Of a stretch of 64,000 bases of DNA, positions 18,586 to 27,252 are shown one piece after another. The notes below the pieces were generated by a model, which was not told the origin of the DNA, searched no databases, and saw nothing but the letters and a program-made list of their open reading frames with translations. The DNA is from UBA6059 sp040219045. Lineage in GTDB: Bacteria; Bacteroidota; Bacteroidia; Cytophagales; Cyclobacteriaceae. Made by a program: the position numbers and the translations under genes. The number at the start of each line of letters is the position of its first letter. The stretch's first letter is position 1. Location: positions 1,984,001-2,048,000 of the forward strand of contig OZ245881.1 in NCBI GenBank assembly GCA_965229505.1, read 5' to 3'.

Positions 18586-19599
18586 ATGAGAGTTCTTGTT
18601 ACTGGGGCTGCAGGCTTCATCGGCTATCATTTATGTAAGCGTCTACTAACTGAGGGCTATACCGTAGTGGGTATTGATAATCTCAATGACTATTACGACC
18701 CGAGGATTAAGACCGATCGCCTTGAGATGCTCACTGGCAATGAGAGGTTTACCTTCAATAAAGTTGATTTGGCAGATGCCGTAGGACTGAAGGAGATTTT
18801 TTTGGAGGACAAATTTGATGCAGTCATCAATCTTGCTGCCCAAGCAGGTGTTCGATACAGCATTGAGAACCCGGCAGTTTACGTCAGTTCCAATATTGTA
18901 GGATTCGCCAATATTCTGGAATGCTGTCGTCATCATGATGCTGGTCAGTTGATTTTTGCCTCTTCGAGTTCGGTGTATGGGGCAAATACGCATATGCCTT
19001 TCTCGGTGAAGGACAATGTGGATCACCCACTCTCTCTTTACGCAGCATCCAAGAAATCCAACGAACTCTTGGCCCACACTTATGCATCCCTTTACAACCT
19101 TCCGGTTACGGGACTAAGATTCTTCACTGTCTATGGTCCTTATGGTCGGCCTGACATGGCGCTCTTTCTTTTCACGAAGGCGATCATCGAAGGCAAGCCA
19201 ATAGATGTTTATAATCATGGTAAGATGCGACGTGATTTCACCTATGTGGACGACATAGTAGAAGGTATTTTTAGACTTACCAGAAAGCCTAGCGTTGCGA
19301 ATCCTAACTGGAACGGTGATACTCCAGACCCATCTTCGAGTTTTGCGCCTTACCGGATATATAACATTGGCAACAACCAACCCGTGGAGTTAGGCTACTT
19401 TATCGAAGTAATAGAACAATCCATCGGCAAAAAGGCCATAAAGAACTTTATGGACATCCAGCCTGGGGATGTTCCTGCTACCTTTGCCAACATAGATGCA
19501 CTCGAAGAAGCTGTAGGTTATCGCCCCGCCACGTCAATTGAGACGGGGGTCAAGCGCTTTGTAGAGTGGTATTTGGATTACTATAAAGTGAAGCTATGA
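18586..19599 (+). CDS. UDP-glucuronate 4-epimerase-like NAD-dependent epimerase
   Basis: Extended short-chain dehydrogenase that interconverts UDP-GlcA and UDP-GalA. The 337-residue protein has the NAD-binding GAAGFIG (7-13), the DNLNDYYD segment (31-38) characteristic of UDP-glucuronate 4-epimerases such as CapI, and the catalytic Y152-x3-K156. First gene of the rightward polysaccharide locus. It overlaps rfbA by 4 nt (ATGA). No UDP-glucose dehydrogenase to make its substrate is present in the window. Confidence 0.88.
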   Translation: MRVLVTGAAGFIGYHLCKRLLTEGYTVVGIDNLNDYYDPRIKTDRLEMLTGNERFTFNKVDLADAVGLKEIFLEDKFDAVINLAAQAGVRYSIENPAVYVSSNIVGFANILECCRHHDAGQLIFASSSSVYGANTHMPFSVKDNVDHPLSLYAASKKSNELLAHTYASLYNLPVTGLRFFTVYGPYGRPDMALFLFTKAIIEGKPIDVYNHGKMRRDFTYVDDIVEGIFRLTRKPSVANPNWNGDTPDPSSSFAPYRIYNIGNNQPVELGYFIEVIEQSIGKKAIKNFMDIQPGDVPATFANIDALEEAVGYRPATSIETGVKRFVEWYLDYYKVKL

Positions 19600-20453
19600 A
19601 AGGAATAATACTAGCGGGAGGTTCGGGAACCAGATTACATCCACTCACCCTTGCCGTGAGCAAGCAAATATTGCCGGTTTTTGACAAACCGATGATTTAC
19701 TATCCCTTGTCGGTGTTGATGCTGTCCGGTATTCGCGAAATTCTGATTATTTCTACTCCCAGAGACCTACCTGTTTTTAAAGACCTCCTTGGCGATGGCT
19801 CCCAACTGGGGTGCTCTTTTAGCTATGCGGTACAAGAAAATCCTGAGGGGCTGGCGCAAGCTTTTATTATAGGAGAGTCATTTATTGGGAATGACAAGGT
19901 GGCTTTAATACTAGGAGACAATATCTTCTATGCTTCCGGCTTATCTAAGAAATTACAGGCCTGCGTAGACCCTGATGGAGGTGTTGTTTTTGCCTATCAT
20001 GTGTCGGACCCTGAACGGTATGGTGTTGTGGAGTTTGATGAAGCACACAAGGTGATTTCGCTAGAAGAGAAACCTGAAAAACCCAAATCAAGGTATGCCA
20101 TCCCCGGTCTCTACTACTATGATCAGCAGGTAGTAGAAATAGCGAAAAACCTTGAACCAAGTCCAAGAGGAGAATTAGAAATCACGGATGTCAATAAGGC
20201 CTACCTGGAAATGGGGAAGCTTAAGGTAACCGTATTTGATAGAGGTACGGCTTGGCTTGATACTGGCACAATATCATCACTTCTTCAAGCGAGTTCATTT
20301 GTAGCGGCGATTGAAGAAAGGCAAGGGTTGAAAATCAGTTGTATCGAAGAGATTGCCTATAAGATGGGCTTTATCAGTGCGGATCAGTTAGAGCGTTTGG
20401 CTCAACCCCTCGTGAAAAGTGGATATGGGGAATACTTGTTAGATCTATTATGA
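19596..20453 (+). CDS. rfbA: Glucose-1-phosphate thymidylyltransferase
   Basis: Makes dTDP-glucose from glucose-1-phosphate and dTTP. The 285-residue enzyme has the nucleotidyltransferase signature GGSGTRLHPLT (8-18), ILGDNIFY around residue 107 and the substrate-site segment EEKPEKPKS. Length matches RfbA/RmlA. Coupled by 4-nt overlaps to its neighbours. rfbB and rfbD, which complete dTDP-rhamnose synthesis, are not in this window. Confidence 0.96.
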   Translation: MKGIILAGGSGTRLHPLTLAVSKQILPVFDKPMIYYPLSVLMLSGIREILIISTPRDLPVFKDLLGDGSQLGCSFSYAVQENPEGLAQAFIIGESFIGNDKVALILGDNIFYASGLSKKLQACVDPDGGVVFAYHVSDPERYGVVEFDEAHKVISLEEKPEKPKSRYAIPGLYYYDQQVVEIAKNLEPSPRGELEITDVNKAYLEMGKLKVTVFDRGTAWLDTGTISSLLQASSFVAAIEERQGLKISCIEEIAYKMGFISADQLERLAQPLVKSGYGEYLLDLL

Positions 20454-21013
20454 AGGTTTCGCCAACAAGCATATCCGGACTATTGACCATCGAACCAGCG
20501 GTTTTTGAAGACCACCGCGGCTATTTTTACGAAGGCTTTAATAATGAGAAACTCAATGAAGCCTTGGGTACAGACTTTACGGTGAAGCAGTTGAATTTCT
20601 CAAAATCATCGAAAGGTGTACTTAGAGGCTTGCATTTTCAACACCCACCTTTTGATCAGTCAAAGCTTATATCCTGCAATGCCGGGGAAATCCTTGACGT
20701 AGTGGTGGACATGAGGAAAGGCTCTCCCACCTACGGACAGCATGAGAAAGTCTTGCTTTCCGGAGCAAACAAACTGAGATTCTACGTGCCAAGTGGATTT
20801 GCCCACGGGTTTTTAGTACTGAGTGAAACTGCGGAAATTATGTATGCCGTGAATCAGAATTACTCCCCCGCCCACGACGCAGGAATTTTTTACAATGATC
20901 CGGCTTTATCAATCGATTGGGGTATTGACCAAAACGACTTAACGATTTCTGATAAGGATAAAAAACTACCGACACTCGAAGTTGTCGACAACCAATTCAA
21001 CTATCATGTCTAA
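20450..21013 (+). CDS. rfbC: dTDP-4-dehydrorhamnose 3,5-epimerase
   Basis: Cupin-fold epimerase acting on dTDP-4-keto-6-deoxyglucose. The 187-residue protein has the catalytic H62 in RGLHFQ and the conserved K72, followed by the GEILDVVVD segment and Y-rich substrate contacts. Length is normal. It overlaps rfbA by 4 nt and the next gene by 8 nt. It could serve dTDP-rhamnose or a related deoxysugar; the missing dehydratase and reductase must be elsewhere. Confidence 0.95.
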   Translation: MKVSPTSISGLLTIEPAVFEDHRGYFYEGFNNEKLNEALGTDFTVKQLNFSKSSKGVLRGLHFQHPPFDQSKLISCNAGEILDVVVDMRKGSPTYGQHEKVLLSGANKLRFYVPSGFAHGFLVLSETAEIMYAVNQNYSPAHDAGIFYNDPALSIDWGIDQNDLTISDKDKKLPTLEVVDNQFNYHV

Positions 21014-21950
21014 AAAGACCATTCTTATTACAGGAGGTGCGGGCTTCCTTGGTTCTCATCTCTGTGACCGATTTTTGGCTGAGGGCTATCGCGTGATTGC
21101 CATGGATAACCTGATCACAGGCAATATTGCCAATATCGAGCATTTGTTTAAAGACAAGGATTTTGAATATCATCACCATGATGTTTCGAAGTTTGTTTTT
21201 GTCCCTGGCAAGCTTGATTACATCCTACATTTCGCATCACCAGCAAGCCCGATTGACTATCTAAAGATGCCCATTCAGACCCTTAAAGTAGGATCTCTGG
21301 GCACACACAACCTTTTGGGTCTGGCCAAAGACAAGAAAGCACGAATACTGGTTGCATCCACTTCGGAGGTATATGGGGATCCTCTGGTACACCCACAAAA
21401 AGAGGAGTATTGGGGTAATGTCAACCCTGTCGGCCCTCGGGGGGTTTACGATGAGGCCAAGCGATTTCAGGAGGCTATCACCATGGCCTACCACACATTT
21501 CATGGACTGGAAACCAGAATAATTAGGATATTCAACACTTTTGGCCCGAGGATGAGGCTCGACGATGGCCGTGTGCTACCAGCATTTATTTCGCAAGCCT
21601 TGAAAGGAGAAGATCTTACCGCTTTTGGTGATGGGTCTCAAACCCGATCATTTTGCTATGTTGATGATTTAGTGGAGGGTATCTACCGACTTTTGTTGAG
21701 TGACTATCCTCAGCCAGTCAATATTGGCAACCCGGATGAGATCACTATCAACGAGTTTGCGGAGGAAATCATTAAACTGACCGGTAGCAAGTCTCAGGTC
21801 ATCTACACGCCGCTTCCTAAGGACGACCCTAAGCAGCGGAAACCAGATATCACCAGGGCTAGAGAGGTGCTTGGCTGGGAGCCTAAATTTACCAGATCAG
21901 CAGGGTTGAAGCCTACTCTTGAGTATTTTCAAAAGGCATTAAAAAAATAG
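21006..21950 (+). CDS. UDP-glucuronate decarboxylase (UDP-xylose synthase)
   Basis: Decarboxylates UDP-GlcA to UDP-xylose. From the ATG at 21006 the protein is 314 residues, with GGAGFLG (10-16), the ASPASP segment (78-83) and DPLVHPQKE typical of UXS, and the catalytic Y148-x3-K152. I prefer this ATG to an upstream TTG because it overlaps the rfbC stop by 8 nt (ATGTCTAA), a junction also used elsewhere in the locus. It shares UDP-GlcA with the epimerase at 18586. Confidence 0.9.
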   Translation: MSKKTILITGGAGFLGSHLCDRFLAEGYRVIAMDNLITGNIANIEHLFKDKDFEYHHHDVSKFVFVPGKLDYILHFASPASPIDYLKMPIQTLKVGSLGTHNLLGLAKDKKARILVASTSEVYGDPLVHPQKEEYWGNVNPVGPRGVYDEAKRFQEAITMAYHTFHGLETRIIRIFNTFGPRMRLDDGRVLPAFISQALKGEDLTAFGDGSQTRSFCYVDDLVEGIYRLLLSDYPQPVNIGNPDEITINEFAEEIIKLTGSKSQVIYTPLPKDDPKQRKPDITRAREVLGWEPKFTRSAGLKPTLEYFQKALKK

Positions 21951-21960
21951 TTTAGGAGAG

Positions 21961-23223
21961 ATGATGAGGGAATTGAGAGTAGCGGTAATCGGCTTGGGCT
22001 ATGTAGGGTTGCCTCTGGCGGTGGGGGCTTCAAAAAAATATGATGTACTAGGTTTTGATCTTAACCAGTCGAGGATAACCGAGCTGAAGCAGGGCAAAGA
22101 TCGAACATTAGAGGTTGAAGAGAAAGAGCTTAAAGAAGCAAAAAACCTTAGATTCTCAACTACTGAAATCGATCTGGCAGAAGCTAACTTCTACATTGTT
22201 ACAGTACCTACACCAATAGATCAGTACAAAACACCCGACCTGAGCCCGCTGAAAAACGCCTCAAAGACAATCGGCAAGTACCTTAAAAAGGGGGATATTG
22301 TAGTTTATGAATCCACTGTATTTCCTGGCTGTACGGAGGAGGAGTGTGTACCCATATTAGTTAGGGAAAGCGGATTGATCTATAACGATGATTTTTTCTG
22401 TGGTTATTCACCAGAAAGAATTAACCCAGGAGATAAAGTACACCGACTTACTACTATCAAAAAGGTAACAAGCGGCAGCACACCAGAAGCCGCAGAAATC
22501 GTGGACGGATTTTATCGATCGATAATAGAAGCTGGAACTCACCTCGCGTCTTCTATTAAAGTAGCTGAAGCGGCAAAAGTGATAGAGAACTCTCAGCGAG
22601 ATATCAACATTGCTTTCGTGAATGAGTTGGCACTCATTTTCGACAAAATGAATATAGATACCCTGGAAGTGCTGGAAGCCGCTGGCACGAAATGGAACTT
22701 CTTAGGTTTTAGGCCCGGTCTGGTTGGCGGGCATTGCATAGGCGTTGACCCCTATTATCTTACTTACAAGGCAGAAAGCCTTGGTTATCACCCACAAGTG
22801 ATTCTTTCTGGCAGAAAAATTAATGATAACATGGGGCCACATGTGGCAGCTTCAGTAGTCAAGTTGCTAGCGCAAAAAGGAATCGGCGTTGCTAATTCTA
22901 AGGTTCTTGTTCTTGGAATTACTTTCAAGGAGAATTGTCCGGACATCCGAAACTCAAGAGTAATCGACATTATCAGAGAGCTGATGCAATTCTCCATGAA
23001 TGTAGATGTTCATGATCCTCATGCTGATTCGGATGAAGTTGGTGAAGAATACGGGCTTGGCCTTGTTGAAGAAGTTGAGTTGAAAGATTATCAAGCAATA
23101 ATTTTAGCTGTTTCACATGACGAGTACACGGAGCTTGAGTGGTCAAGAGTGGACGTGACGCGAACAGTTATTTATGATGTGAAGGGCATTGTACCTAAAG
23201 AATACATCGACAAACGACTTTAA
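21961..23223 (+). CDS. Nucleotide-sugar 6-dehydrogenase, UDP-GalNAc/GlcNAc type (TviB/WbpA/WbpO-like)
   Basis: Oxidises C6 of a UDP-N-acetylhexosamine to the uronate in two NAD-dependent steps. The 420-residue protein has the N-terminal Rossmann motif GLGYVGLP (11-18), the catalytic C259 in VGGHCIGVDPYYL and the C-terminal UDP-binding domain with FKENCPDIRNSR near 322-333. The GVDPYYLT context and the RDINIAFVNELA helix favour the TviB/WbpO class over UDP-glucose dehydrogenase, so the expected product is UDP-GalNAcA or UDP-GlcNAcA. It begins 10 nt after UXS. Confidence 0.88.
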   Translation: MMRELRVAVIGLGYVGLPLAVGASKKYDVLGFDLNQSRITELKQGKDRTLEVEEKELKEAKNLRFSTTEIDLAEANFYIVTVPTPIDQYKTPDLSPLKNASKTIGKYLKKGDIVVYESTVFPGCTEEECVPILVRESGLIYNDDFFCGYSPERINPGDKVHRLTTIKKVTSGSTPEAAEIVDGFYRSIIEAGTHLASSIKVAEAAKVIENSQRDINIAFVNELALIFDKMNIDTLEVLEAAGTKWNFLGFRPGLVGGHCIGVDPYYLTYKAESLGYHPQVILSGRKINDNMGPHVAASVVKLLAQKGIGVANSKVLVLGITFKENCPDIRNSRVIDIIRELMQFSMNVDVHDPHADSDEVGEEYGLGLVEEVELKDYQAIILAVSHDEYTELEWSRVDVTRTVIYDVKGIVPKEYIDKRL

Positions 23224-23228
23224 TGCCT

Positions 23229-23236
23229 TAATTTTG
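23229..23236 (+). promoter_or_regulatory. Candidate promoter -7 box for the cysC-cysQ module
   Basis: TAATTTTG, an exact TAnnTTTG match 17 nt before the cysC ATG in the 30-nt gap after the dehydrogenase gene. It suggests the PAPS module can be expressed separately from the upstream sugar genes. Confidence 0.5.
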
Positions 23237-23253
23237 CGGGCTTAATACTCACG

Positions 23254-23850
23254 ATGAGCCAACTTAACATTATACCTCACGATCATGAGATCAAGCTTCC
23301 CAATCGTATTCAGCGATTAGGTAATAAACCTTTGCTTGTTTGGCTCACTGGATTATCCGGCTCAGGGAAGTCAACTATCGCCAATGCACTGGAAAAGCGC
23401 TTGTTTAGTGACGGCTATCAAACCTATATACTCGATGGTGACAATATTAGAAGTGGGCTGAACAAAGACCTGGGTTTTGATGACAATGGCAGAGTTGAAA
23501 ACATCCGTAGGATTGGAGAGGTAGCCCGATTGTTTGTTGACGCTGGTACTGTGGTGATTACCGCATTTATCAGCCCATTTGAAAAGGAAAGAGAACTGGT
23601 TAGAGAAATCGTAGGAGCGGACAACTATTTTCAAATTTTTGTTGATTGCCCACTGGAAGAATGTGAAAAAAGGGATGTCAAAGGCCTTTATAAGAAAGCG
23701 AGAAAAGGAGAAATCAAGAACTTCACTGGAATAGATTCTCCGTTCGAAAGACCCATGCATCCGGATTTGATAGTAAATACGGTGACGTCATCACTGGACG
23801 ACTGTGTTGACCAGGTTTTTGATCAAGTCATAAAGCGAATAAAGCAATAA
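23254..23850 (+). CDS. cysC: Adenylylsulfate kinase
   Basis: Phosphorylates adenosine 5'-phosphosulfate to PAPS. The 198-residue protein has the P-loop GLSGSGKST (33-41), the DGDNIRSGLNKDLGF segment (about 61-75) and the lid region with KGLYKKARKGEIKNFTG. It starts a cysC-cysD-x-cysN-cysQ set. There is no PAPS or sulfite reductase in the window, so in this polysaccharide setting the PAPS is probably a sulfate donor for glycan modification (inference). Confidence 0.97.
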   Translation: MSQLNIIPHDHEIKLPNRIQRLGNKPLLVWLTGLSGSGKSTIANALEKRLFSDGYQTYILDGDNIRSGLNKDLGFDDNGRVENIRRIGEVARLFVDAGTVVITAFISPFEKERELVREIVGADNYFQIFVDCPLEECEKRDVKGLYKKARKGEIKNFTGIDSPFERPMHPDLIVNTVTSSLDDCVDQVFDQVIKRIKQ

Positions 23851-23852
23851 GT

Positions 23853-24758
23853 ATGAGTAAGTACAATCTCACCCACCTCAGAGAACTTGAGGCGGAATCT
23901 ATATATGTAATCAGAGAGGTTTTCTCTCAATTTCAAAACCCAGGTATTCTTTTCTCAGGAGGAAAGGACAGTATTGTGGTCACACACCTTGCGAGCAAAG
24001 CTTTTGAGCCTGCGAAGATTCCTTTCCCTTTAGTGCACATTGATACAGGTCACAACTTCCCTGAGACAATCGCCTTTAGAGACAATTTGATCAAAAAACT
24101 GGGAGCTAACCTCGTAGTGGGAAGTGTTCAGGAATCTATCAATGATGGCCGAGTGCGAGAAGAGCGAGGTAAAGACGCAAGCAGAAACTGGCTGCAGATT
24201 ACCACGCTTTTGGATACGGTTGAAAGAGAAGGGTTTGATGCGCTAATGGGTGGAGCTCGCCGGGATGAAGAAAAGGCCAGAGCAAAAGAGCGTTTTTTCT
24301 CTCACAGAGATGAGTTTGGCCAGTGGGATCCTAAAAATCAGCGACCAGAGCTCTGGAATATTTTTAACGGGAAGCACCATACTGGTGAGCATTTCAGAGT
24401 ATTCCCGATCAGCAACTGGACGGAGATGGACATATGGCAATATATCCTGATGGAAAACATAGCCATACCTTCACTCTACATAGCCCATGAGCGTGAAGTT
24501 GTTTGGAGAAATAACACCTGGTTGCCAAATTCAGACTTCCTTCAGCTTAGAGAAGGAGAGGAGGTTGTGAAGAAAATGGTGCGCTTTAGAACTCTTGGAG
24601 ATATTACAATCACGGGAGGGATCGAATCGGAAGCAGACACGCTTGAAAAAATAGTCGGCGAGGTATCAGCGGCAAGACAAACGGAGCGTGGCAATCGTGC
24701 AGATGATAAACGATCCGATACAGCAATGGAGGACAGAAAGAAGGAAGGATACTTTTAA
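23853..24758 (+). CDS. cysD: Sulfate adenylyltransferase subunit 2
   Basis: ATP-sulfurylase catalytic subunit that makes APS with CysN. The 301-residue protein has the PP-loop SGGKDS (35-40), the HIDTGHNFPET segment (about 66-76) and GGARRDEEKARAKER (about 131-145). Begins 2 nt after cysC. Separated from its partner cysN by a four-helix-bundle gene, which is unusual because the two are normally adjacent. Confidence 0.97.
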   Translation: MSKYNLTHLRELEAESIYVIREVFSQFQNPGILFSGGKDSIVVTHLASKAFEPAKIPFPLVHIDTGHNFPETIAFRDNLIKKLGANLVVGSVQESINDGRVREERGKDASRNWLQITTLLDTVEREGFDALMGGARRDEEKARAKERFFSHRDEFGQWDPKNQRPELWNIFNGKHHTGEHFRVFPISNWTEMDIWQYILMENIAIPSLYIAHEREVVWRNNTWLPNSDFLQLREGEEVVKKMVRFRTLGDITITGGIESEADTLEKIVGEVSAARQTERGNRADDKRSDTAMEDRKKEGYF

Positions 24759-24763
24759 TAGCT

Positions 24764-24783
24764 TTTGGCTGAGGCCTTTGGCT
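24764..24783 (+). repeat. Two spaced TTTGGCT copies upstream of the four-helix bundle gene
   Basis: TTTGGCT occurs at 24764-24770 and again at 24777-24783, with GAGGCC between; the AGGCC/GGCT parts give weak dyad symmetry. It lies in the short gap between cysD and the four-helix-bundle gene. It may be the scar of an inserted element, or chance. Confidence 0.35.
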
Positions 24784-24789
24784 AAATAA

Positions 24790-25149
24790 ATGAGAGATTA
24801 TACTAAATACGATATCTGGAAAGATGCCATAAACATCTCTGTGGAGGTCTACAAATTGACAGGTTCTTTTCCTGCGGAAGAGAAGTTTGGTTTGACTAGC
24901 CAGCTTAGGAGGTCCGCAGTTTCTGTAGCATCGAATTTTGCCGAGGGGTGTAGTAGAACCTCTGAAAAAGACTTTGGACGATTTCTGGAAATTGCGCTAG
25001 GTTCCGCGTTTGAGCTCAAAACACAACTAATTATTAGCAATAAAATAGAGTTGCTCTCCGATGAACTATTGACCGATTCAATTACAAAAATCGATAAAGC
25101 ATGCAGGCAGCTAAATGCCTTAAGAAGTAAATTATCTACGAATAAATAA
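24790..25149 (+). CDS. Four-helix bundle protein (23S rRNA intervening-sequence protein family)
   Basis: A 119-residue protein of the S23/IVP four-helix-bundle family (TIGR02436/PF05635 type). The KYDIWKDAINISVEVYKLT opening, LTSQLRRSAVSVASNFAEG (about 35-53) and the ARG/K-rich FGRFLEIALGSAFELKTQL helix are characteristic. Such genes were first found inside 23S rRNA intervening sequences but also occur as isolated genes; their function is unknown. It sits between cysD and cysN with 31 nt upstream and 6 nt downstream. The upstream gap contains two copies of TTTGGCT. Confidence 0.88.
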   Translation: MRDYTKYDIWKDAINISVEVYKLTGSFPAEEKFGLTSQLRRSAVSVASNFAEGCSRTSEKDFGRFLEIALGSAFELKTQLIISNKIELLSDELLTDSITKIDKACRQLNALRSKLSTNK

Positions 25150-25155
25150 AGCATT

Positions 25156-26442
25156 ATGATCAGCCAAGAGCCAACGGCCCAAGCCAATACTTACTTAGAC
25201 ATGGAACTGCTCAGATTTACTACAGCAGGCAGTGTTGATGATGGCAAGAGCACATTGATTGGAAGGTTACTCTATGATTCCAAATCAATATTTCAGGATC
25301 AGCTGGACTCTGTAGAGAGCACAAGTAAGAAAAGAGGGCTTGAGCATATTGATCTTTCCCTCTTGACAGATGGGCTCAAGGATGAGCGTGAGCAGGGCAT
25401 TACTATTGATGTCGCTTATAGATATTTTGCGACACCTAAGAGGAAGTTCATCATTGCGGATACGCCGGGGCATATACAGTACACAAGAAACATGGTGACT
25501 GGCGCTTCTACCGCCAATCTTGCACTAATTCTTATTGACGCCCGTAAGGGGGTAGTAGAGCAGACATGCCGCCACAGTTTTATTGCCTCCCTGCTTCAGA
25601 TTCCGCATATCATTGTTTGTATCAACAAGATGGATCTGGTGGATTATGATGAGCAGGTTTTTGAGAACATCAGAGAAACCTACGAGCAGTTTGCAGCGAA
25701 GCTCGACATCAAAGACATTCGCTTCGTCCCTATTAGTGCATTAAAGGGGGATAATGTAGTCAATAAGTCCACTAATATGGATTGGTATGAGGGCGCCACC
25801 CTGCTCTACACCTTGGAGACGATACATATCGGCAGTGATTACAACCACATCGACTGTCGTTTTCCGGTTCAGACAGTGATAAGACCGCATTCAGATGAGT
25901 ATCATGACTATCGCGGATACGCAGGGAGGATTGCGGGAGGTATTTTTAAGCCGGGAGATGAGGTAATGGCTATGCCTTCAGGACTAACATCACGCATTAA
26001 GGCCATAGATTCTCCTACCGGAAAGTTGGAAGAAGCCTTTGCTCCTATGTCTGTTACACTGACATTAGAAGATGATATTGATATCAGTCGGGGAGACATG
26101 GTCGTTAGGGCCAACAACACTGCACAACCGACACAGGATATAGAGGTCATGCTTTGTTGGCTGAACCAAAAAGGGCCATTGCCAAGAGCGAAGTATACGA
26201 TATTGCACACTTCAAATGAAGCCAAGGCGATTATCAAAGAGATCTACTACAAAGTTGATATCAACACACTTCATAGGCTGGAGGAGGACAAGAGCATAGG
26301 CATGAATGACATCTCCAGAGTCAAGCTGCGCACGACAAAGCCACTATTGATTGACAGCTACCGCAAAAACAGGTCAACCGGAAGCATAATACTGATAGAT
26401 GACAATACACATGAAACCGTCGCAGCGGGAATGATCATATGA
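25156..26442 (+). CDS. cysN: Sulfate adenylyltransferase subunit 1 (GTPase)
   Basis: EF-Tu-like GTPase that drives APS formation by CysD. The 428-residue protein has the G1 loop G25-SVDDGKST33, the DTPGH switch and NKMD specificity motif, then the beta-barrel domains ending with the KNRSTGSIILID strand. It ends without a fused CysC kinase domain, consistent with the separate cysC upstream. It overlaps cysQ by 4 nt (ATGA). Confidence 0.97.
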   Translation: MISQEPTAQANTYLDMELLRFTTAGSVDDGKSTLIGRLLYDSKSIFQDQLDSVESTSKKRGLEHIDLSLLTDGLKDEREQGITIDVAYRYFATPKRKFIIADTPGHIQYTRNMVTGASTANLALILIDARKGVVEQTCRHSFIASLLQIPHIIVCINKMDLVDYDEQVFENIRETYEQFAAKLDIKDIRFVPISALKGDNVVNKSTNMDWYEGATLLYTLETIHIGSDYNHIDCRFPVQTVIRPHSDEYHDYRGYAGRIAGGIFKPGDEVMAMPSGLTSRIKAIDSPTGKLEEAFAPMSVTLTLEDDIDISRGDMVVRANNTAQPTQDIEVMLCWLNQKGPLPRAKYTILHTSNEAKAIIKEIYYKVDINTLHRLEEDKSIGMNDISRVKLRTTKPLLIDSYRKNRSTGSIILIDDNTHETVAAGMII

Positions 26443-27212
26443 CATTGGACTATCAACTACTTATTGATGTTGCAAAGAAGGCAGCAGTGGATGCAGGCGG
26501 GGCAATACTGGAAGTATATCATTCGGCTGACTTTGGAGCAGAATTAAAATCAGACAACTCACCTCTCACACTTGCTGATAAGGCTGCTCATGATGTCATC
26601 GTCAAAGGGCTTAAAGAAACAGGTCTTCCCATTCTAAGCGAAGAGGGTAAATCCATTGATTATGAAGAGAGAAAATCATGGGAATACTTCTGGATGGTTG
26701 ACCCACTGGATGGTACTAAAGAATTCATTAAAAAGAATGGCGAGTTCACCGTCAACATTGCATTGATTAAAGGAATAGAGGCTATTGCAGGGGTAGTATA
26801 TGCACCTGTTTTGGACTGGTTGTACTGGTCTAGTCCTGATAAGGGCGCCTATAAGAAAGCAGGAGCAGATGAAGTAAAACTTATTTCAGCCGCGTCATTT
26901 GACCCGAGCAAACAAGGTATAAAAGTAGTTGCGTCGAGATCGCATTTAAATGAAGAGACACAATCATATATTGACACTTTAGTCGAGCCAGAGTTAGTCT
27001 CTATGGGCAGTTCGTTAAAAATATTGCTGGTAGGTGAAGGAGCTGCAGACGTATACCCCCGATACGCACCTACTATGGAGTGGGATACAGCGGCAGCACA
27101 TGCTGTGATAAAAGGTGCCGGTGCTAATGTTTACCATAAGGCTGGTCAAGTAGAGGTTAGATACAATAAAGAGAATTTGCTAAACCCGCATTTTCTGGTA
27201 AGGGCAGTGTAG
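26439..27212 (+). CDS. cysQ: 3'(2'),5'-bisphosphate nucleotidase CysQ
   Basis: Hydrolyses PAP, the inhibitory by-product of PAPS-dependent sulfotransfer, to AMP. The 257-residue member of the inositol monophosphatase superfamily has the metal-binding SEEGKSIDYEER stretch (about 66-77), DPLDGTKEFIKKNGEF (about 88-103) and the later EWDTAAAHAV motif. Coupled to cysN. Its presence with cysCDN but without reductases supports use of PAPS by a sulfotransferase. Confidence 0.95.
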   Translation: MTLDYQLLIDVAKKAAVDAGGAILEVYHSADFGAELKSDNSPLTLADKAAHDVIVKGLKETGLPILSEEGKSIDYEERKSWEYFWMVDPLDGTKEFIKKNGEFTVNIALIKGIEAIAGVVYAPVLDWLYWSSPDKGAYKKAGADEVKLISAASFDPSKQGIKVVASRSHLNEETQSYIDTLVEPELVSMGSSLKILLVGEGAADVYPRYAPTMEWDTAAAHAVIKGAGANVYHKAGQVEVRYNKENLLNPHFLVRAV

Positions 27213-27234
27213 TCTGGGAATTCGCCAATACTTA

Positions 27235-27242
27235 TATCTTTG
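27235..27242 (+). promoter_or_regulatory. Candidate promoter -7 box for the export gene
   Basis: TATCTTTG, an exact TAnnTTTG match that ends 10 nt before the ATG of the SLBB export protein. It implies a leader of only a few nucleotides. Confidence 0.5.
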
Positions 27243-27252
27243 CGCTTAATTT

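Noticed and set aside
21961..23223. UDP-glucose 6-dehydrogenase that would supply the UDP-GlcA enzymes upstream
   Set aside because: The active-site context and the C-terminal domain resemble the TviB/WbpO N-acetylhexosamine class more than Ugd, although sequence reading alone cannot exclude it.
24764..24783. TTTGGCT copies as a CRISPR or larger array
   Set aside because: Only two 7-base copies exist and there are no spacers of regular size.
23254..27212. Plain assimilatory sulfate reduction operon
   Set aside because: No PAPS/APS reductase, sulfite reductase or sulfate permease is near, and the genes are embedded among nucleotide-sugar and export genes.
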